DNA from: JAXGXJ01 sp963816155
GTDB taxonomy: Bacteria; Actinomycetota; Thermoleophilia; RBG-16-64-13
Direction of reading: 5' to 3'
Length of the DNA stretch: 64,000 nucleotides
Assembly (NCBI GenBank): GCA_963816155.1
Contig: CAWFJE010000010.1
Span: 434,001-498,000, forward strand
Below, one piece after another: positions 49,534 through 59,440 of the stretch. A program made the translations under genes and the position numbers. Below the pieces are notes generated by a model. It saw nothing but the letters and a program-made list of their open reading frames with translations. It ran no database searches and was not told where the DNA came from. Within the stretch, counting starts at the first letter, position 1; the number at the start of each line of letters is the position of its first letter.

Positions 49534-51411
49534 TTAGCCCGTCCCCTCCGCCGGCGCAGCCGTGGTGGTGGTCGTCGGAGCCGCGGTTGTGGTCGTGGCC
49601 TTCTGGGTGGTGGTCGTCGGGGCCTTGGTAGTGGTGGTCGAGCCCGTGCCGATATAGGTCTCGCGCGCGATCATCTTCCATATGCTGATGAAGGTGTCGT
49701 TATGGATCACCTCGCCGCTCGCCGACTTGACCATCCGGACCACTTTGATGGAGCGACCCTCCTGGCCCTCGGTCTTGATCTCTGTGGTGCCGGGGCCCAA
49801 GGCCGACTTGTTGTATTCCACCTTCTCCATGGGTTTGACGTCATAGAAATCGCTCGTGGTGTAGGAGACCTTGCGTCCCGTCTTCGTCCCGTAGATGACA
49901 AAGGTGGTGTTGATCCCATCGGAAGCCCCGCGCACCAGGATGTGGTGATCGGTGTCGTTGCGGAAGCGGAGGTTGGGGCTCTCGGCGCTGACGGTGGCGT
50001 CGCGCCCCAAGGGATAGTGATCTATATAGATGGAGTGATTCTTGCGCTCAAGAATCTCCAATCCGGCGAAGAAGGCTGTGTTGAAAAGCGTGGTGGATAC
50101 CTGGCAGATGCCCCCACCGAGCACGTCTTCGAGCTTGCCCGGACCGGTGATACCCTTGGCCAGCTTGTAGCCCCGGTCCTCGGTACGCGAGCCGATCTGC
50201 TTGTCGAAATTGTAAACCTCACCGGGAGCCAGGATGACGTTGCTGGCGTACTGGGTGGTTATGCGCACGTTCGTCTGCCGGTCCTTGGTCCCCTCCCACT
50301 GGGTGGTGAAGGAAGCCAGCTTGTCGCGGATGCCCATCGCCTCAGCTTCTGCGGTGGTACGGTCGGGTTCCGTGACCGTCAATGCCACTTTGCTCGAGCG
50401 GCTTTCCTCCTTGAGTGCCGCCGCGGTCAGAGCCGCCGCCGTCTTCTCAGGATCGAGCTTGCGCCCTTCGACTGCGGCGACCACCCAGGCTTGGGTGCCA
50501 TCGCCCTTGAAGCTGGCATTGACCGGCTTCCGGTACACCGCCCCGGCTATCTCTTCAAGGAACGGCTCCATCTTCTTGGCCGAGAGGAAGGGGATCAGTG
50601 TGACCACACCCCCACGGTCCTCGGTGGTGAAGTCCATATAGGCGCCGATCTGCTCGGGGGTGAGCTTCCAGCTGCTGTCGCCGTGTTTGAGAGTCACGGG
50701 TGCACTTATCATGGTCTTGGCGAGAGCCACGGCCTGCTGATTGTCCTCGGCCTGGAGGGTGGGCTCTTTGATCACCATGGGTATCTCGAGTTCGGTGGTG
50801 TGGAGTGTGAGCAGGAGCGCCCGCAGATCGACCCGCAGCGTGGCCTGGTCGACCACTCGTCCCTTGCGCCCCTCTACCGGTTTGATGGTCAGCCCGGTGA
50901 TGGCGAGTCCCGGATTGACGGGCGGAACCTCGATCTCCTTGGCGATACCGGCCAGAAGAAGGTCCATCTTCTCTTCGTCCACCGTGCCCTCCAAGGGCAC
51001 ATCGATATCTCGGAAGTAGAGAGCCAGGCGGCGGAACTGATCAACGATGAAATTGCTTCCACGAGACACGTCCATCGCCTCAGTGACCGCCCCCACCACA
51101 TCGATCTTCGTGCCCACGTCGTCGGGCAGGACGGGCCAACTCCTCTGGCCGCTGATCAAGGTGATGGGGCTCTCCTCGGCGTGCTCCACCAGCCCACGAA
51201 GCTCCATGATGGCTTCGTCGCGGGTCAGGCCGCCGAAGTCCTGTCCCGAGATGGTCACACCGCCGTGCACCTTGTTGTAATAGAGGGCGGAATCGATGAG
51301 GAATCCAAGCACGAGAACACCCACGACAACGCCGATGGCTATGAGGATGCGCAGCCTCTTGCGGGCACGCTTTCCGCGTTTACGTTTTTGGGAAGTTCTC
51401 TTCGTGGCCAA
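49534..51411 (-). CDS. VanW-family cell-wall protein with PG-binding repeats
   Basis: A 625-residue protein with a basic N-terminus and one membrane span (LRILIAIGVVVGVLVLGFLI), two peptidoglycan-binding (PG_binding_4) repeats across about residues 45-370, then the VanW core (LAPGEVYNFDKQIG, GGGICQVSTTLFNTAFFAGLEI, IDHYPLGRDATVS) and a G5-like stretch, ending in a Thr/Ala-rich tail. It resembles YoaR/VanW proteins of Gram-positive bacteria and is probably anchored with the bulk outside the cell. Its function in the wall is not established. Confidence 0.9.
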   Translation of the reverse strand: MATKRTSQKRKRGKRARKRLRILIAIGVVVGVLVLGFLIDSALYYNKVHGGVTISGQDFGGLTRDEAIMELRGLVEHAEESPITLISGQRSWPVLPDDVGTKIDVVGAVTEAMDVSRGSNFIVDQFRRLALYFRDIDVPLEGTVDEEKMDLLLAGIAKEIEVPPVNPGLAITGLTIKPVEGRKGRVVDQATLRVDLRALLLTLHTTELEIPMVIKEPTLQAEDNQQAVALAKTMISAPVTLKHGDSSWKLTPEQIGAYMDFTTEDRGGVVTLIPFLSAKKMEPFLEEIAGAVYRKPVNASFKGDGTQAWVVAAVEGRKLDPEKTAAALTAAALKEESRSSKVALTVTEPDRTTAEAEAMGIRDKLASFTTQWEGTKDRQTNVRITTQYASNVILAPGEVYNFDKQIGSRTEDRGYKLAKGITGPGKLEDVLGGGICQVSTTLFNTAFFAGLEILERKNHSIYIDHYPLGRDATVSAESPNLRFRNDTDHHILVRGASDGINTTFVIYGTKTGRKVSYTTSDFYDVKPMEKVEYNKSALGPGTTEIKTEGQEGRSIKVVRMVKSASGEVIHNDTFISIWKMIARETYIGTGSTTTTKAPTTTTQKATTTTAAPTTTTTAAPAEGTG

Positions 51412-51532
51412 GAAACCTTATGCTCCTGATTCGAGGATGGTACAAGATAGCAGACGCCGCTGGTCGCTGCCGGTTCCCAGGCCGCCACTTCGCATAGATG
51501 GCGCCTTCGTGCCGGATTCTTTCCCCCGTGCT

Positions 51533-51561
51533 TTGACACGGGCCCGGGCATTGGCTATAAG
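51533..51561 (+). promoter_or_regulatory. Sigma-70-type promoter of the class III aminotransferase gene
   Basis: TTGACA (51533-51538), a 17-base spacer and TATAAG (51556-51561) lie about 37 bases before the ATG at 51598. It is a near-consensus promoter. Confidence 0.7.
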
Positions 51562-51597
51562 TGGAAACGTGCCACGGACCACAGAGGAGGATGCGTG

Positions 51598-52953
51598 ATG
51601 ATGAATGAGCCAGCCGCAAACGGGGACTACGGAGCGGCCGGATCCGGCGAAGGTGCCCGGGTCGACGCGGCTGAGATTGAACGTCTGCAGAAAGAATACC
51701 TTTTCCCGTGCGTCGGCACGTACTACGAGCAACCGCTGACCCTCGTCCGTGGCAAAGGCATGTATCTCACCGATGCCCAGGGCACCGAGTACCTGGACTT
51801 CTTCGGGGGCATCCTCACCGTGAGTGTGGGTCACTGCAACGAGGCGGTCAACCGTGCGCTCAGTGAGCAGAATGACACCCTGCAACACACCTCGACTCTC
51901 TACCTCACCTCACCCCAGGTCGATTTGGCTGCGAAAATGGCCGAGATCACCCCCGGAGCCCTCAAGAAGAGTTTCTTCACCTCGTCGGGGACCGAGGCGA
52001 ACGAGACCGCCGTCTTCCTTGCCCGCCGAGCCACGGGCCGCTCCGATATCGTCGCCCTGCGCCATGCCTATTCGGGACGCAGCGAGGTGACGCTCAACAT
52101 CACCGCCCACTCCACCTGGCGCACCATGCCCAGCGCCATCCCCTACATCAAGCACGCCCACAACCCCTACTGCTATCGCTGCAGCCTGGGGCTCACCTAT
52201 CCCGCCTGCGAGATGCGCTGCGCGCGTGACGTGGAGGAACTCATCCAGACCACCACCACCGGAGAAATCGCCGCCTTCATGGCCGAGCCCATCCAGGGCG
52301 TGGGTGGTTTCATCACCCCACCCAAGGAGTACTTCCAGGAGGTGCTGCAGATAGTGCGCAAGTATGGGGGCCTGTTCATCTGCGACGAAGTGCAGACCGG
52401 CTGGGGCCGCACAGGCACCTCCTGGTGCGGGATCGAGCACTGGGGCGTGCAGCCGGACATCATGACCTTCGCCAAGGGCATCGCCAACGGCATCCCCATG
52501 GGGGCCACCACCGCCACGGCCGCAGTGGCGGACACGTTCAGCGGCCTCTCCATCGCCACCTTCGGTGGCAATCCTGTCAGCTGCCGGGCGGCCCTCGCCA
52601 CCATCGACTTCATCGAGCAGAACCGCCTGGCGGACAACGCCGAGGTCCAGGGCCGGCGCCTGCGCGAGGGCCTGTTGGGACTGCAGGAGAAATACCCCGT
52701 CATCGGCGATGTACGGGGCATGGGTCTCATGCAGGGCATCGAGATCATCGATCCGGCCTCGCCTGACGGCAAGGCTCCAGACCCGAAGAAGGTGCTGGCC
52801 GTCTTCGAGGAGACACGGCGGGCAGGCCTGCTCATCGGCAAGGGCGGGCTCTACAGCAACGTCATCCGCCTGACCCCGCCGCTGATAGTCTCCGCCGGCG
52901 AGATAGACCAAGCCCTCGAAGTGCTGGACCAAGCCTTCGCCGCGGTGGCCTAA
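51598..52953 (+). CDS. Class III PLP aminotransferase (AGXT2/GABA aminotransferase-like)
   Basis: A 451-residue fold-type I aminotransferase. LDFFGGILTVSVGHC, FFTSSGTEANETAV, the Asp in LFICDEVQTGWGRTG and the PLP lysine in MTFAKGIANGIPMG are present. It also has the Cys cluster PYCYRCSLGLTYPACEMRCA shared with the enzyme at 56694, typical of one subgroup of omega-amino acid or alanine-glyoxylate transaminases. AGAGGAGG lies seven bases before the ATG. It stands alone under its own promoter. Exact donor and acceptor are unknown. Confidence 0.9.
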   Translation: MMNEPAANGDYGAAGSGEGARVDAAEIERLQKEYLFPCVGTYYEQPLTLVRGKGMYLTDAQGTEYLDFFGGILTVSVGHCNEAVNRALSEQNDTLQHTSTLYLTSPQVDLAAKMAEITPGALKKSFFTSSGTEANETAVFLARRATGRSDIVALRHAYSGRSEVTLNITAHSTWRTMPSAIPYIKHAHNPYCYRCSLGLTYPACEMRCARDVEELIQTTTTGEIAAFMAEPIQGVGGFITPPKEYFQEVLQIVRKYGGLFICDEVQTGWGRTGTSWCGIEHWGVQPDIMTFAKGIANGIPMGATTATAAVADTFSGLSIATFGGNPVSCRAALATIDFIEQNRLADNAEVQGRRLREGLLGLQEKYPVIGDVRGMGLMQGIEIIDPASPDGKAPDPKKVLAVFEETRRAGLLIGKGGLYSNVIRLTPPLIVSAGEIDQALEVLDQAFAAVA

Positions 52954-53064
52954 GGAGTCTTCGCGGCAGGAGACCCACGCACCAGCCGGCCGGCGCAGGT
53001 TCGGCCAGGAGAGATGTAGCGTCGCATTTTCGCTCGTCCCACAGGACCGCCGAGAGATCAGAAG

Positions 53065-53763
53065 CTACGGCGCGATCGAACGCACAGCCGACGCGTTGAA
53101 TCCTTTGGCTATCAACCATACGGCTAGAACCATCTCCTGCACTCCTATGGGGATGTTCAGCACGGTGTTGACCGTCGAGAAACCGAAGTCCTGGGTGAAG
53201 CCCGCATACACGGTGGCCACGAGACCCAACCCGGCTCCCACGAGGCCCCAGCCCGAAAGCCATCTGGGGATGAGCCGCGATCTGAACAGCAGGTAGTAGT
53301 ACAGGAGAGCACCCAGGTGGAATGGGACCATGGCGACAAACCCGAATACCCAGTCACGCGCAGCAAGCAGCATGTCTGCCGACGCGGACCATGAGGATGA
53401 ATCGGGAGATCCGGCCGCCACATAGTCCTGGCCGAGCGCCAGCAGCATCAATAGGCTGAGGGTACCGATGAGAACGAATACACCCTCAACGACCCTGCCG
53501 GCCACAGATCCGAGAGCCAGGGCCCGGTTGCGCTTTCTCAAGACGGGATAGAGGCCGATCGCTATGCCCGCGCCCGTGACAGCCCAGACGAACTCGAGGA
53601 GCGCCGTGATTACCACACGGTTGTCGTTCTCCGCCAGCTCGGCCAGATCGACCGGAGAGTCGAGCATCGATCCCAACGGCACTATGCTCAGGATGCATGC
53701 GACCGAGCAGGCGATGAGCAGGATTCCCACGGCTATGGCGGTCCTTCTGTACGGGGATGTCAT
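53065..53763 (-). CDS. DUF4386 membrane protein
   Basis: A 232-residue protein with six hydrophobic spans: the first is IAVGILLIACSVACILSIVPLGS, and the fourth to sixth include DWVFGFVAMVPFHLGALLYYYLLFRS and WLSGWGLVGAGLGLVATVYAG. The RSRLIPRWLSGWGL stretch is typical of DUF4386. These proteins are common in Actinomycetota and Bacillota, and their function is unknown. It is convergent with the aminotransferase gene, with a 111-bp gap lacking a clear terminator. Confidence 0.83.
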   Translation of the reverse strand: MTSPYRRTAIAVGILLIACSVACILSIVPLGSMLDSPVDLAELAENDNRVVITALLEFVWAVTGAGIAIGLYPVLRKRNRALALGSVAGRVVEGVFVLIGTLSLLMLLALGQDYVAAGSPDSSSWSASADMLLAARDWVFGFVAMVPFHLGALLYYYLLFRSRLIPRWLSGWGLVGAGLGLVATVYAGFTQDFGFSTVNTVLNIPIGVQEMVLAVWLIAKGFNASAVRSIAP

Positions 53764-54278
53764 CGTTTCTCTCCTTCACTCTGATCGCTCAGTGACTCTC
53801 GTGACGGCACTTCCGCTGTTTGCATGGGTCCTCCAACTCGGGGGTGCGGGTGCCGGGACGCCTGCCTTCCTCTTAGTCTGCCCTCCCAGCCTATCGAGCG
53901 GCGGGAGCAAGAGGGCCCTACGGATGCAGGGAATGGTGGCCCGTCACGTGGCGGGTCTTTTCGCCGGCCGATTGGGGAGGCCGGCGGTCACATCGCGCCG
54001 GCACGTCGGGACGCTTTCACGCCGAGGCTGAGGCACGCCCTGAATCTTCCCGTTGCCGCTTGCGCGCCGGAGGTAATGCCCGAGCGAAGATGCCGACAAC
54101 CGCTCCTGTCCTACTGGCCAGGGGAAATCCCGTCCTTCGGCGCAGTCCCGATTCCCTACCGGTGCCCGGTCTGCGCTGGCTCTACCCGCCCTACCATTAC
54201 CCTGGTGACATGAAAGAAGCCTCGTGACGCGATCCGGCCGCGCTGCAGGGAACGACTGCTGAGAGAGTGGGGTGCCCG
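53764..54278. other. 515-bp intergenic region with one terminator-like hairpin
   Basis: No supported gene, tRNA or known riboswitch was recognised on either strand. At 53938-53957 the plus strand folds into an 8-bp stem with GU pairs around ACGT, followed by TTTT (53958-53961), a terminator-like structure with no upstream gene to end. The promoter of the MMPL gene probably lies near 54170-54240, where ACCATTACCCTGGT forms a short inverted repeat. Confidence 0.4.
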
Positions 54279-56600
54279 ATGAAGAAGTTCGGTCTTGATT
54301 CCATCACCCGGGTGTGCGCGCGCCATCCCTGGAGGACGCTGAGCACTTGGGCCGTATTGCTTGTCTGTGCCGCGGCGGTCACCGTCCTCTATTTGGGCGG
54401 CGCCCTCAGTAACCAGCAGCACTTCACCAACGATCCCGAGTCTTCGCGGGCTACCACCCTCATCAATGACAAGTTCCCCGGCACCGACCAGTCGCGAGAG
54501 TTGGTCATCGTCCGGTCGCCCGGGTTCACCGTCGACGATCCGCAGTTCCGTGAGCAGGTGCAGGCTGTGAGCGTCCGGGTGATGGCCATCGGTCCCACCG
54601 TGGTGCTGGCGGGCACCGACTACACCGTGGACTCCTCTCCGGTGCTCGTCTCCGCCGACCGACACGCCGCCCTCCTGGTCTTCACCATGGCCCGGTCGGC
54701 CGGCGCTGCGGCGGACGACGCCGAAGCACTTGAACGCGCCGCGCGCGACACGGCGTCCTCGGACTTCGAGGTGCTCGTCACCGGCGAGGCCAGCATCAAC
54801 AACGACTTCGGCGCCACTGCCGAGAGCGACCTGCGCAAAGGCGAGATATTCGGTGTAGGGATAGCGCTCGTCATCCTGGTCCTGGTCTTCGGGGCCGTCG
54901 TCACTGCTGCCGTCCCTCTGATCATGGCACTAGCCTCCATCCTTCTCGCCTTGGGTATCACCGCCCTGGTCGGCCAGGTGACCGATCTGTCGTTCTTCAT
55001 CACCAATATGATCACCATGATCGGCCTCGCGATGGGGATCGACTACTCGCTGTTCGTGGTCTCCCGATATCGGGAAGAGCGGGCGGCCGGAAAGGATAAG
55101 GTCGATGCCATCGTCCGGTCAGGCTCCACGGCCACTCGTTCGGTGGTGTTCAGCGCCCTAGCAGTCATCCTTGCCCTCAGTGGCCTATTTCTGGTTCCCT
55201 CCACCTTGTTCCAGAGCATGGCCCTGGGCGCCATCATCGCTGTCTTCACCGCCCTGCTGGCCGCGCTCACCCTGCTCCCGGCCCTCTTGGGCGCTATGGG
55301 TGACCGGGTTAACGCTCTCCGGGTGCCCTTCCTGCACAGGACGAGTGCCACCGACCATCGCGGCGGCTTCTGGGACCGCCTGAGCGGCGGCGTGATGCGC
55401 CGACCCACGATGAGCCTCATCGTGGCGGGCGGGATGCTCGCATTGATGGCCTCCCTGTACTTCTCCATCCATCTGGGCTCAGCCGGGGTCGAGACCTTGC
55501 CCGCCACCATGGCCTCTCGCCAGGGTTTTGAGGTCCTGCAGAACGGATTTCCCGGAGCCTCGCTCCAGCCGGTCGAAGTCACCATCGCCGGTGACTCCAG
55601 GTCTCCGGCCGTCACCCAGGGCATGGAGACCCTGCGCACCGCGCTGGCCGGCGACCCGGCTTTCGTGGGCCCCGGCACGACGCGCACGAGCCCAGACGGC
55701 CAACTCACAGTGCTCTCCTTGGTCGTCATGGGCGAGCCAAACGGCGGGGCGGCGCAGGCGGCCGTCAGGACCCTGCGCTCCGAGTATCTGCCCGCGGCCT
55801 TCACCGGCGCTGGGCTGGTCGCTGGGACCGACGTTCTCACCACCGGCCAGACCTCCCTCATCATCGACTACCTCGACACCATCAACGGAGCCACCGGATG
55901 GGTCTTCCTGTTCATCCTCAGCCTGTCGTTTGCGCTCCTGCTGGTCGTGTTCCGTTCGATCTTGGTGCCGCTCAAAGCCATCTTCATGAACTTGCTCTCC
56001 GTGGGGGCCGCCTACGGCCTCATGGTGGCGGTGTTCCAGAAGGGATGGGGAGCGAACCTTCTTGGACTACAAAGAGTGGATTTCGTCGAAGCTTGGGTGC
56101 CCCTCTTCCTGTTCGCGATTCTCTTCGGCACATCCATGGACTACCACGTGTTCCTGCTTAGCCGGATCCGCGAGCGCTTCGACCAGACCGGCGACAACCG
56201 GGAGGCGGTGGCGTTCGGTCTGCGCCGGACGGGTGGCATCATCACCGGGGCGGCCCTCATCATGGTAGCCGTGTTCGGCGGGTTCGCTGCCGGCGACCTG
56301 GTGATGTTCCAGCAGCTGGGCTTCGGACTGGCGGTCGCCGTACTGCTCGACGCCACAGTGGTCCGTTGCGTCCTGGTGCCGGCCGCCATGCGCCTGCTGG
56401 GCGCCGCCAACTGGTGGTTCCCGCGGTGGCTGAACTGGCTGCCCGACCTGCGGGTGGAGGCGGGCGAGCCGGCAGGCCGGGGCACGTCGACCGGCACCGG
56501 CCAAGGTGCGGATTCCGCTGAGGGAGCGAGCGCGGGCAGAACCGCCGTCCCCCGGCCGGCAGCCGTCCCAGCGCTCACCCCAGCGACTGAGACCGAGTAG
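54279..56600 (+). CDS. MMPL/RND-family membrane transporter
   Basis: A 773-residue polytopic protein with two MMPL halves. TM1 is TLSTWAVLLVCAAAVTVLYLGG, followed by an extracytoplasmic domain; NMITMIGLAMGIDYSLFVVSRYREE and LFGTSMDYHVFLLSRIRERF are the paired TM4-TM5 regions with conserved Asp-Tyr dyads that carry proton translocation. The C-terminus is a Thr/Ala/Pro-rich cytosolic tail. Such proteins export lipids, glycolipids or drugs in Actinomycetota. The GTG at 54267 is an alternative start four codons earlier. Confidence 0.92.
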   Translation: MKKFGLDSITRVCARHPWRTLSTWAVLLVCAAAVTVLYLGGALSNQQHFTNDPESSRATTLINDKFPGTDQSRELVIVRSPGFTVDDPQFREQVQAVSVRVMAIGPTVVLAGTDYTVDSSPVLVSADRHAALLVFTMARSAGAAADDAEALERAARDTASSDFEVLVTGEASINNDFGATAESDLRKGEIFGVGIALVILVLVFGAVVTAAVPLIMALASILLALGITALVGQVTDLSFFITNMITMIGLAMGIDYSLFVVSRYREERAAGKDKVDAIVRSGSTATRSVVFSALAVILALSGLFLVPSTLFQSMALGAIIAVFTALLAALTLLPALLGAMGDRVNALRVPFLHRTSATDHRGGFWDRLSGGVMRRPTMSLIVAGGMLALMASLYFSIHLGSAGVETLPATMASRQGFEVLQNGFPGASLQPVEVTIAGDSRSPAVTQGMETLRTALAGDPAFVGPGTTRTSPDGQLTVLSLVVMGEPNGGAAQAAVRTLRSEYLPAAFTGAGLVAGTDVLTTGQTSLIIDYLDTINGATGWVFLFILSLSFALLLVVFRSILVPLKAIFMNLLSVGAAYGLMVAVFQKGWGANLLGLQRVDFVEAWVPLFLFAILFGTSMDYHVFLLSRIRERFDQTGDNREAVAFGLRRTGGIITGAALIMVAVFGGFAAGDLVMFQQLGFGLAVAVLLDATVVRCVLVPAAMRLLGAANWWFPRWLNWLPDLRVEAGEPAGRGTSTGTGQGADSAEGASAGRTAVPRPAAVPALTPATETE

Positions 56601-56629
56601 GCCACGGACCGCATAGCAGCAAGGACGTC

Positions 56630-56660
56630 GGGCCTCCTCTACGGAGGGGGCCCTTCTTTC
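56630..56660 (+). terminator. Rho-independent terminator after the MMPL gene
   Basis: A stem of GGGCCTCC with GGAGG-GGGCCC-type pairing (about nine base pairs including one GU) is followed by TTCTTTC. It lies 30 bases after the MMPL stop, between convergent genes. Confidence 0.7.
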
Positions 56661-56693
56661 GTGGAGACAACCGCCGTGCTGCTGGACCCGCTG

Positions 56694-58034
56694 CTAGACG
56701 CCCGTGCCGTCGAGTCTCGGTCCCGCTGCGGCCGCCCTTCGGATGGCGTCCTCTAGGCTAGCCTCGATCGCGTCCAGACCCCTGTCCAGCAACTCGTCCT
56801 CGATGGTGAGAGGTGCCAGCAGCCTGACCACGTTGTCGCCTGCCCCCGCCAGGAGGCAGAGCACCCCGCGCTCGAAAGCCCCAGCTCGAACCGCCTTGGC
56901 CAGCGCGGCGGCGGGCACCTTGCTCTGCGGGTCTTCCACCAGTTCCATAGCCACCATGGCTCCCAAGCCGCGCACGTCTCCCACCTGTGGGAAGCGTTGC
57001 TCGAGAGACTCGAAGCGCGCCCGCGTCCGCGCCCCGATGGCCTCCGCCCGTTCCAAGAGGCCCTCCTCCTCGATGATGGCGAAGACCTCGAGCGCCGCGG
57101 CGCAGGCCACGGGATTACCCCCGTAGGTCCCGCCGATACCGCCCGGCGGAGGCGAGTCCATGATGTCCGCGCGTCCGGTTATCGCGGCCAGAGGATAGCC
57201 GGAGCCCAGCGACTTGGCCGTCAACACGATGTCGGGCACCACGCCACTATGCTCGATGGCGAACATGCGTCCCGTGCGGCCCATACCCGTCTGGATCTCG
57301 TCGCAGATGAACACGCTGCCGTTGGCCTCACAGATCTCCTTGATCCTGCGAAAGTACTCCGGCGGCGGGGCTACGAAGCCGCCTTCACCCAGTTCCGCCT
57401 CGACGATGACCGCCGCCACCGTCCTACCTTCCACGTACTGCTCGAAAGCCTGGTTCAGCAGCTCCGCACAACGGATCCCGCAGCTCGGATAGGAAAGCGA
57501 TAGCGGGCAACGGTAGCAGTAGGCATAGGGGATGCGGTAGACCTCAGGGGCAAAAGGACCGAACCCAGTCTTGTAGGGCAGGACCTTGGAGGTCAGGGTC
57601 ATGCCCAGGAGGGTGCGCCCGTGGAAGGCTCCTTCGAAGGCGATGACGGCGTCGCGGCCGGTGAAATACCGGGCGATCTTGATGCCGTTCTCCACCGCCT
57701 CCGCCCCGGAGTTCACGAACATGGTCTTCTTGGGGAAGTCGCCGGGGGTCGCCTGGTTCAGTTTCTCCGCCAGACGCAGATACGACTCGTACATGACCAC
57801 ATTGAACGAGGTATGGGAGAACTTCGCGGCTTGGCGTTGCACGGCCTCCACCACTCTGGGGTGGGCATGCCCCACGTTCATCACCCCGATGCCGCCGGCG
57901 AAGTCGATGTACTCGCGGCCATCGATGGTGGTGATGACGGCGTTCTGTGCCTGCTCGGCGAAGACCGGGAAGTACTGCGTCACGCCGCGGGGCACGTTCC
58001 GGCCGCGCAGGGCCAGAAGTTGCTCGGTGTCCAT
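56694..58034 (-). CDS. Class III aminotransferase (4-aminobutyrate aminotransferase-like)
   Basis: A 446-residue transaminase: IDFAGGIGVMNVGHAHP, VNSGAEAVENGIKIAR, FEGAFHGRTLLGM, FICDEIQTGMGRTGRM and the PLP lysine in VLTAKSLGSGYPL match GabT/ornithine-type enzymes. It carries the Cys cluster YCYRCPLSLSYPSCGIRCAE. The ATG at 58034 overlaps the previous stop (TGATG), and it is the last of a four-gene permease, dehydrogenase, aminotransferase, aminotransferase operon, suggesting removal of an omega-amino group in catabolism of a diamino acid. Confidence 0.9.
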   Translation of the reverse strand: MDTEQLLALRGRNVPRGVTQYFPVFAEQAQNAVITTIDGREYIDFAGGIGVMNVGHAHPRVVEAVQRQAAKFSHTSFNVVMYESYLRLAEKLNQATPGDFPKKTMFVNSGAEAVENGIKIARYFTGRDAVIAFEGAFHGRTLLGMTLTSKVLPYKTGFGPFAPEVYRIPYAYCYRCPLSLSYPSCGIRCAELLNQAFEQYVEGRTVAAVIVEAELGEGGFVAPPPEYFRRIKEICEANGSVFICDEIQTGMGRTGRMFAIEHSGVVPDIVLTAKSLGSGYPLAAITGRADIMDSPPPGGIGGTYGGNPVACAAALEVFAIIEEEGLLERAEAIGARTRARFESLEQRFPQVGDVRGLGAMVAMELVEDPQSKVPAAALAKAVRAGAFERGVLCLLAGAGDNVVRLLAPLTIEDELLDRGLDAIEASLEDAIRRAAAAGPRLDGTGV

Positions 58035-59434
58035 CACACGGTCACTTCCTGCACCATCTCCTCGAAGGCGCTCACGTAGCGATCGATGTCTTCATCGGTG
58101 TGCTGCACGGAGAGGGTCCATTCCTCGTCGCGCCCTGGGGCGATCATCACGCCGCGGTTCATGTTGTAGAGCCAAGCCAGGTTGCATAGCTCCACGTCCT
58201 GGTACTTGTGGAACGACTCGTAGTCGGTGATCTTGTGGCTGGCGAAGTTGACGCATCCCTTGGAGGAGATGCCCACCGTATAGCCGGGGAAGTCGTACTT
58301 GGCGCAGATGGCGTCGCACTCGCTGATGAGCCGGTCGTTGAGATAGTTGAGATGCTTGTAGGCATCGGGGGTCATGACCTCTTCCAGGCTGCTGCGCGCG
58401 CAGGCCATGGCCAGAGGGTTGCCGCTGTAGGTGCCCACCTGATAGACCTTGCCGCTGGCCACAACGTCCATCACCTCTTCGCTCCCCCCTATCGCGCCCG
58501 AGGGGATGCCGGCAGCAAGAGCCTTGGCCAGAGTAACCATGTCCGGGACGATGCCGTAGCGCTCCACCGCCCCGCCCGGGGCGGTGCAGATGCCGGTCTT
58601 GACCTCGTCGAAGATGAGCACGATACCGTGCTTCTTCGTGATCTCGCGTACCGCTTCTAGGTAGCCCGGCTCGGGCAATACCACGCCAAGATTCATCATG
58701 GCCGCTTCCATGATCACGCAGGCCGGTTTGCGTCCCTCGGCCTCCAGGCGCTCGATGCGCTTCTCCATGCTCTCAGCGTCATTGAAGGGCACGGCCACGG
58801 TCATGTCCACGGACGACTGCGGGATGCCGCCGCCATAGGAGAACGACGTGTAGTTGTCGCGCGGACCGATGTTGCCGAAATCGACCGCCCCGATGGCTAC
58901 CATGACGTAATCGTGGTGACCGTGGTAGGAGCCGAAGATCTTCATGATCACGTCGCGCCCTGTGAACGCGCGGGCGATGCGGATGGCGTCCATGGTGGCT
59001 TCCGAACCCGAGTTCACGAACCTCCACTTGGGCATGCGGAAGTTGCGCGCCAGGTGCTCGGCCACGATGACGGAATCCTCGGTGGGCAGAGCGAACTGGG
59101 TGCCCAGTTCAGCCCTCTTCTTGATGGTCTCCACGATGGCCGGGTGAGCGTGCCCCTGCACCATGCAGCCAAAGCCGTTGTGGAAGTCGCTGATCTCGTG
59201 GCCGTCCACCGAGTAGATCTTGGATCCCTTGCCATGGGTGAAGTAGACCGGATAGGGATCGCGCACCTGATACGTGGACGAGACCCCGTTGACCAGGCTC
59301 TTCTCCGCCCGCTTGAAGACCTCGTAGGAACGCGGAGTCTCCTTCTCCAGTCGAGCCTCTTCGCGCTCGGCGAGTTGGGCGATCAGCTTGCGGTCGAGTT
59401 CTCTTGGCTGCTCTTCCATCATCGTTTCTACCAC
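58034..59434 (-). CDS. Glutamate-1-semialdehyde aminomutase-like class III aminotransferase
   Basis: A 466-residue PLP enzyme of the HemL-like branch: VYFTHGKGSKIYSVDGHEI, FVNSGSEATMDAIRIARAFTG, SYHGHHDYVM, LIFDEVKTGICTAPGG and PLP lysine in MVTLAKALAAGIPSGAIGG. An N-terminal charged extension of about 40 residues is unusual for HemL, and the operon context with an amino-acid permease and a saccharopine-type dehydrogenase argues for an amino-acid aminomutase or transaminase rather than heme synthesis. It lies six bases after the dehydrogenase gene. Confidence 0.88.
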   Translation of the reverse strand: MVETMMEEQPRELDRKLIAQLAEREEARLEKETPRSYEVFKRAEKSLVNGVSSTYQVRDPYPVYFTHGKGSKIYSVDGHEISDFHNGFGCMVQGHAHPAIVETIKKRAELGTQFALPTEDSVIVAEHLARNFRMPKWRFVNSGSEATMDAIRIARAFTGRDVIMKIFGSYHGHHDYVMVAIGAVDFGNIGPRDNYTSFSYGGGIPQSSVDMTVAVPFNDAESMEKRIERLEAEGRKPACVIMEAAMMNLGVVLPEPGYLEAVREITKKHGIVLIFDEVKTGICTAPGGAVERYGIVPDMVTLAKALAAGIPSGAIGGSEEVMDVVASGKVYQVGTYSGNPLAMACARSSLEEVMTPDAYKHLNYLNDRLISECDAICAKYDFPGYTVGISSKGCVNFASHKITDYESFHKYQDVELCNLAWLYNMNRGVMIAPGRDEEWTLSVQHTDEDIDRYVSAFEEMVQEVTV

Positions 59435-59440
59435 CTTTCG

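Noticed and set aside
49198..51429. 743-codon plus-strand open frame
   Set aside because: Antisense to the VanW gene and crossing the terminator palindrome; no ribosome site or domain.
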